In this document: positions 60,335-64,000 of the stretch, one piece after another | How positions within the stretch are numbered: the stretch's first letter is position 1 | Layout of the letters: each line of letters begins with the position of its first letter | Assembly (NCBI GenBank): GCA_964470195.1 | Contig: CAYYBG010000002.1 | Location: 1 to 64,000 of the forward strand | Direction: 5' to 3' | Origin: RFPI01 sp964470195 | Lineage (GTDB): Bacteria > Pseudomonadota > Gammaproteobacteria > Burkholderiales > Methylophilaceae | DNA: 64,000 nucleotides | Notes under the pieces: model-generated | Seen by the model: the letters and a program-made list of their open reading frames with translations, nothing else | The model's database searches: none | What the model was told of the DNA's origin: nothing | Made by a program: the position numbers and the translations under genes

Positions 60335-61414
60335 CTAATTGAGTTGATATGCTCGCACTTGCTCTACAGTGCTTTGTCCAGTCATTAAATCTGCTACTAA
60401 GCGAGCACTTGCCGGCGCCATCGTCAGTCCATAGCGAAAATGTCCCGTATTGATAAATAAGTTATCAATTTCGTGGTGCTGACTGATAATAGGTAAATTA
60501 TCTGGTGTACCAGGTCGTAAGCCACTCCAATGTTTAATCACTGGCAAGCCCTGCAGACTCGGCATAATGCGTTCTGCTTTTCGCATCAATACTTGTTTTA
60601 CTTGTTCGGTAACCGATGCATCAAACCCGACATCTTCAAGCGTGCTTCCTGCCAATAAATAACCATCTTCACGCGGAATCAAATAAAAACCGTCGTGATA
60701 AATAATATGCTCGACATTGTGCTCTGGCTGATAGAGCAATATTTGCCCGCGCATCGGCTTGATATTGAGTTGCGCCGCCACCGATTTGAGCAACTGAAAA
60801 CTCCAAGCCCCTGATGTCACCACATACTGATCCGCTTGCAAAGAGCGACCATCTAGCGTTTGCCATGCGGTGATTTGTCGATTTTCTTGTAAAGGGATTA
60901 ATTCAGTATTTTCCAACATAGTGACTTCATGCTTTTTTAAATAGGCGCGCATAGCACTCATCAAATAAGGTGGCCTGACTTGTGCGACTTGGGGTAAAAG
61001 CATCGCCCCTGACATTAGGTCTTGTGCAATTAAATCTACTGGAGTGGATAAAGTTTGAAAAGCTTGTTGATTGTGATTACACCAAGCTTTAGCAATGTCT
61101 TGATCAAAAGGTGGTAATAACAAAAATCCAGAGGATAAATATCCTGTTGGCAGTCCAGTGGCATCAGTGAGTTTGCTCAACACCTCTGGATAACGACGCA
61201 TCCCTTCATTGGTTAATGCATTAACCTCTGAGCGGTAAAGCCATGGCAACAAAGGGAATAAAATTCCTCCACCTGCCCACGATGACTCACCTGAGGTTTG
61301 GCTGGCAATTTGATGTCTCTCTACGATAGTGACTCGATAGCCACGCTCAAGAAGCTCAATTGCTGTCATGCAACCGACGATTCCTCCACCGATGATTATT
61401 GCGTGTTTACTCAT
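60335..61414 (-). CDS. thiO: Glycine oxidase ThiO (FAD-dependent amine oxidase)
   Basis: A 359-residue DAO-family flavoprotein: FAD motif AIIIGGGIVGCMTAIELLERGY, QTSGESSWAGGGILFPLLPWL typical of ThiO, GDxR-like RGQILLYQ and the C-terminal HWSGLRPGTPDNLPII...GHFRYGLTMAPASARLVADL. ThiO converts glycine to dehydroglycine for the thiamine thiazole ring. No thiS/thiG is in the window. It overlaps the antiporter gene by four bases, so the two are co-transcribed. Confidence 0.9.
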   Translation of the reverse strand: MSKHAIIIGGGIVGCMTAIELLERGYRVTIVERHQIASQTSGESSWAGGGILFPLLPWLYRSEVNALTNEGMRRYPEVLSKLTDATGLPTGYLSSGFLLLPPFDQDIAKAWCNHNQQAFQTLSTPVDLIAQDLMSGAMLLPQVAQVRPPYLMSAMRAYLKKHEVTMLENTELIPLQENRQITAWQTLDGRSLQADQYVVTSGAWSFQLLKSVAAQLNIKPMRGQILLYQPEHNVEHIIYHDGFYLIPREDGYLLAGSTLEDVGFDASVTEQVKQVLMRKAERIMPSLQGLPVIKHWSGLRPGTPDNLPIISQHHEIDNLFINTGHFRYGLTMAPASARLVADLMTGQSTVEQVRAYQLN

Positions 61415-63396
61415 CGATCACGACCCGTCAATAAAATACGCTCAGCCATAACCAAATCATGAGGTTTTGCAAGCAACACCACAACATCATTCTCATTGAA
61501 AACAAAATCGGGGGTTACTTCAACTGGATGTGTATCACGACGAACAGCAGTAATTTCTGCTCGACACTGTCCAAAGTAAATATCTTTAATTGGCTTTCCA
61601 ATACAGAAAGCAAGCGCATTTAGCGGCACAGAATGTAAACGCGGTGCGGCTCGTTCTACTGCCTCATCACCATCGGTCAAGCCATGGAAGAAACCCTTGA
61701 ACATTTTGTAACGCTCTTCACGGAATAAACGGATACGTTTTACTACCCGGTTTAATGGTACCCCCAACAACACCAGAGCATGTGAAGCAAGCATCAGACT
61801 GCCCTCCAACACTTCAGGGACTACCTCTGCAGCACCTGCATCGCGGAAGTGCTCCATATTGGTATCATCAACAGTACGAACAATGACTGGCAAATTTGGG
61901 AAGTAGTCATTGACCAAATGTAAAATTTTGATAGCTGAGGGGGGATTGTCATAACTAATAATGAGTGCTTTTGCGCGTGCTGCTCCAGCAGCATTTAACA
62001 CGACACGCTTTCCAGCATCGCCATACATCACATGCTCACCAGCAGTAGCAGCCTCTTGTACACGCAATGGATCAATATCAAGTGCAATAAAAGGAATGTT
62101 TTCTTCTTTTAAAAAGCGACTCAGATACTGACCACTGCGTCCGAAGCCACAGATAATGACATGATCGCTAAGATCTTTGCCGATACTGCTAATTTCATCA
62201 ATTTGATGACGTCGGTTACGGGTGTAACTTCGGGCAAAGAATTCTGCAATTGCCAAATTATGCTGGATAATAAATGGTGCAATTATCATAGAGAGTAGTG
62301 AAGCACCCAACACGACTTGCAACACACTACCTTGTATCAACTCATGCTCTAAGCCCAGCGCTAACAGCACAAAGGAGAACTCTCCTGCTTGTGCCAAAGT
62401 CACCCCTGCTCGCACCGCAACACCTGCCTCATAGCGGAAAAGTCGCGCCAACAATGCCACCAAAATACTTTTAAATAGCACCAAAAATATCAGCAAACAA
62501 ATCACATCATAAAAATGACGCCACAATACTTTGATATCCAGCAACATTCCGATAGTGATAAAAAACAAACCCATCAAAATATCGCGGAACGAGGCAATAT
62601 CTGACTCAACTTGATAGCGGAATCTAGTTTCTGAAATCAGCATACCTGCAATAAAAGCTCCTAGAGCATAGGAGAGGCCAGTGAGTTTGGTAACAAAGGC
62701 TAATAACAAGGTCACCATTAATACATTCATCACAAATAATTCACGTGATCGTTGACGAGCAACTACACTAAACCAGCGATTCATCACATTTTTACCAATG
62801 AAAAATAACAGTGACAACATAATGGCTGCTTTTAGTCCAGCGATGCCCAAGTCATGAATTAGTGTTCCCTCTGGATGTCCCAAAGACGGAATTAATACCA
62901 AGAGCGGCACAACTGCCAAATCCTGAAATAGGAGTACACCAATAGATAAGCGTCCATGTCGTGAATTAATATCTAATCTCTCGACTAATAATTTAGACAC
63001 TATCGCGGTTGACGACATAGTCAACGCACCAGCCACTACTAAACTAGTCTTCCAATCCAAGCGGAACAGCATAGCGACTAACATTAAAACCGCAATACCA
63101 AGGGATACTTGTAATCCCCCAACGCCTACTACGATGCGACGCATGGCATACAGTTGGGATAAGCTAAACTCCAAACCAATACTGAACATCAAAAACACCA
63201 CACCAAATTCAGCAAACTGTCGATTTGCCTCGCTATCAGGTAATAAACCAAAGGTGTTTGGGCCAAGTAATATACCCACTAGAAAATAGGCTAGCATTCC
63301 AGGGAGATGAAATGCACGTAACAGCGCCACGCCCAAAACGGCACTGATGAGTAATATCAAAATACTCAAAAGAGGTTCATGAAGTAAATTTTCCAT
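61411..63396 (-). CDS. CPA2-family monovalent cation:proton antiporter (KefB/YbaL-like)
   Basis: A 661-residue membrane protein: an N-terminal Na+/H+-exchanger domain of about twelve spans (residues 1-385, with GVVFLMFSIGLEFSL and VLLFQDLAVVPLLV), a TrkA-N Rossmann domain (about 410-535, HVIICGFGRSGQYLSRFL) and a TrkA-C domain (about 575-655). KefB/C and YbaL are the closest architectures; potassium efflux is the usual role. No KefF/KefG ancillary oxidoreductase is adjacent. It is divergent from kdsD, as in related genomes. Confidence 0.92.
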   Translation of the reverse strand: MENLLHEPLLSILILLISAVLGVALLRAFHLPGMLAYFLVGILLGPNTFGLLPDSEANRQFAEFGVVFLMFSIGLEFSLSQLYAMRRIVVGVGGLQVSLGIAVLMLVAMLFRLDWKTSLVVAGALTMSSTAIVSKLLVERLDINSRHGRLSIGVLLFQDLAVVPLLVLIPSLGHPEGTLIHDLGIAGLKAAIMLSLLFFIGKNVMNRWFSVVARQRSRELFVMNVLMVTLLLAFVTKLTGLSYALGAFIAGMLISETRFRYQVESDIASFRDILMGLFFITIGMLLDIKVLWRHFYDVICLLIFLVLFKSILVALLARLFRYEAGVAVRAGVTLAQAGEFSFVLLALGLEHELIQGSVLQVVLGASLLSMIIAPFIIQHNLAIAEFFARSYTRNRRHQIDEISSIGKDLSDHVIICGFGRSGQYLSRFLKEENIPFIALDIDPLRVQEAATAGEHVMYGDAGKRVVLNAAGAARAKALIISYDNPPSAIKILHLVNDYFPNLPVIVRTVDDTNMEHFRDAGAAEVVPEVLEGSLMLASHALVLLGVPLNRVVKRIRLFREERYKMFKGFFHGLTDGDEAVERAAPRLHSVPLNALAFCIGKPIKDIYFGQCRAEITAVRRDTHPVEVTPDFVFNENDVVVLLAKPHDLVMAERILLTGRDR

Positions 63397-63569
63397 TCAA
63401 TAACAATTCCCAGCATCAGTTTGCGATATCGATTTCAATCATTTATAAAGCCCCATCATGAAGACTTTTGAGCTCGCAGGCAAAAACTATGCCGCATTTT
63501 TAAAATGACCACGATTTTTATACTAGTTTCCTTTATTCGGGGCTGAATCCCTTTTATACTTACGTCGTT

Positions 63570-64000
63570 ATGAAAAATACTTCATTAAATAGCGTTGAAG
63601 CTGAAAGAGCATTGCAAATTGCCCAACGCGTTTTGCAAATCGAGGCCGAAGCCGTTAATCAACTTGCACATCGACTGGATGAATGCTTTTTCCAGGCAAC
63701 AAGTTTAATTCTACAATGTCAGGGCAGAGTTGTGGTGAGCGGCATGGGCAAATCAGGTCATATTGGCAACAAGATTGCTTCAACTTTTGCTAGCACAGGC
63801 ACACCAGCATTCTTTATGCACCCTGCTGAAGCCAGTCACGGTGATTTGGGCATGATGACTGCTCAAGATGTGATGCTTGCCATATCAAATTCAGGCGAGA
63901 GCGACGAATTGCTTGCCATCATGCCAGCTCTGAAACGCCTTGGCGTCAAAATGATTGCCATGTCTAGTCATACTGATTCAAGTTTAGCTAAACAAGCTGA
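63570..64000 (+). CDS. kdsD: Arabinose-5-phosphate isomerase, 3' partial
   Basis: The frame runs from ATG 63570 to the window end (143 full codons). It encodes the SIS domain of KdsD/KpsF/GutQ: VVVSGMGKSGHIGNKIASTFAS, TPAFFMHPAEASHGDLGMM, AISNSGESDELLAIMPALKRLG. KdsD makes arabinose-5-phosphate for the Kdo of lipopolysaccharide. The C-terminal CBS domains lie beyond the window. It is divergent from the CPA2 antiporter gene. Confidence 0.93.
   Translation, partial: MKNTSLNSVEAERALQIAQRVLQIEAEAVNQLAHRLDECFFQATSLILQCQGRVVVSGMGKSGHIGNKIASTFASTGTPAFFMHPAEASHGDLGMMTAQDVMLAISNSGESDELLAIMPALKRLGVKMIAMSSHTDSSLAKQA

Overview
The window looks like a chromosomal segment of a betaproteobacterial methylotroph of the family Methylophilaceae, probably Methylotenera-like. 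The reasons are a lanthanide-type methanol dehydrogenase cluster (xoxF-xoxJ-xoxG), typical betaproteobacterial housekeeping blocks (rpsU-yqeY-dnaG-rpoD, rpsP-rimM-trmD-rplS, ruvCAB-ybgC-tolQRAB-pal-cpoB-queE-queC, metX-metW, thiO) and a rather AT-rich base composition (judged by eye, not computed). About 68 protein genes, one tRNA and ten strong intrinsic terminators are supported. The window ends inside kdsD, and the first gene probably begins upstream of base 1.

Layout. 1-2.5 kb: the end of a large secreted Ig-like/FG-GAP/RTX protein. 2.6-5.1 kb: cytochrome b561, a periplasmic metallo-beta-lactamase-fold hydrolase of the kind found with PQQ dehydrogenases, and TonB. 5.2-9.6 kb: bcp, a PIN-PhoH ATPase, lplT and a type II NADH dehydrogenase. 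9.7-13.6 kb: xoxG, xoxJ and xoxF (all minus strand) behind a well-formed promoter. 13.6-18.7 kb: a plus-strand run of pip, a YihY membrane protein fused to a cyclic-nucleotide-binding domain, a TPR/2OG-oxygenase protein and glutathione reductase. 18.7-21.4 kb: cfa, a chloramphenicol-acetyltransferase-like gene and the window's only long gene-poor stretch. 21.4-43.5 kb: tRNA and core replication, transcription, translation, recombination and envelope operons. 43.5-57 kb: trhP, yjbQ, clsB, nadA, nudB, aspS, DUF502, fmdB, ampG-type, metXW and prmC. 57-59.5 kb: a porin with a damaged start next to a tyrosine integrase. 59.5-64 kb: a c-type cytochrome, thiO, a CPA2 antiporter and kdsD.

The methanol genes fit together as follows. 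XoxF oxidises methanol in the periplasm with PQQ and a lanthanide, XoxG takes the electrons, and XoxJ is the periplasmic binding-protein-like partner. The MBL-fold protein and TonB lie a few kilobases away and could serve the same periplasmic chemistry and uptake, but that link is inference.

Places that deserve a second look: (1) the xoxF promoter/leader, with 11-bp-phased direct repeats, a perfect palindrome and two mutually exclusive hairpins at the predicted transcription start; (2) a lone integrase bounded by a 10-bp direct repeat beside a porin whose signal-peptide reading frame is broken; (3) an unlisted 53-codon ORF behind a dyad and a terminator-like hairpin; (4) a SlyA-like operator in front of a marR-DMT pair; (5) a 24-bp perfect palindrome upstream of rpsP; (6) the YihY-cyclic-nucleotide-binding fusion. 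No CRISPR array, rRNA, transposase or defence system was seen.
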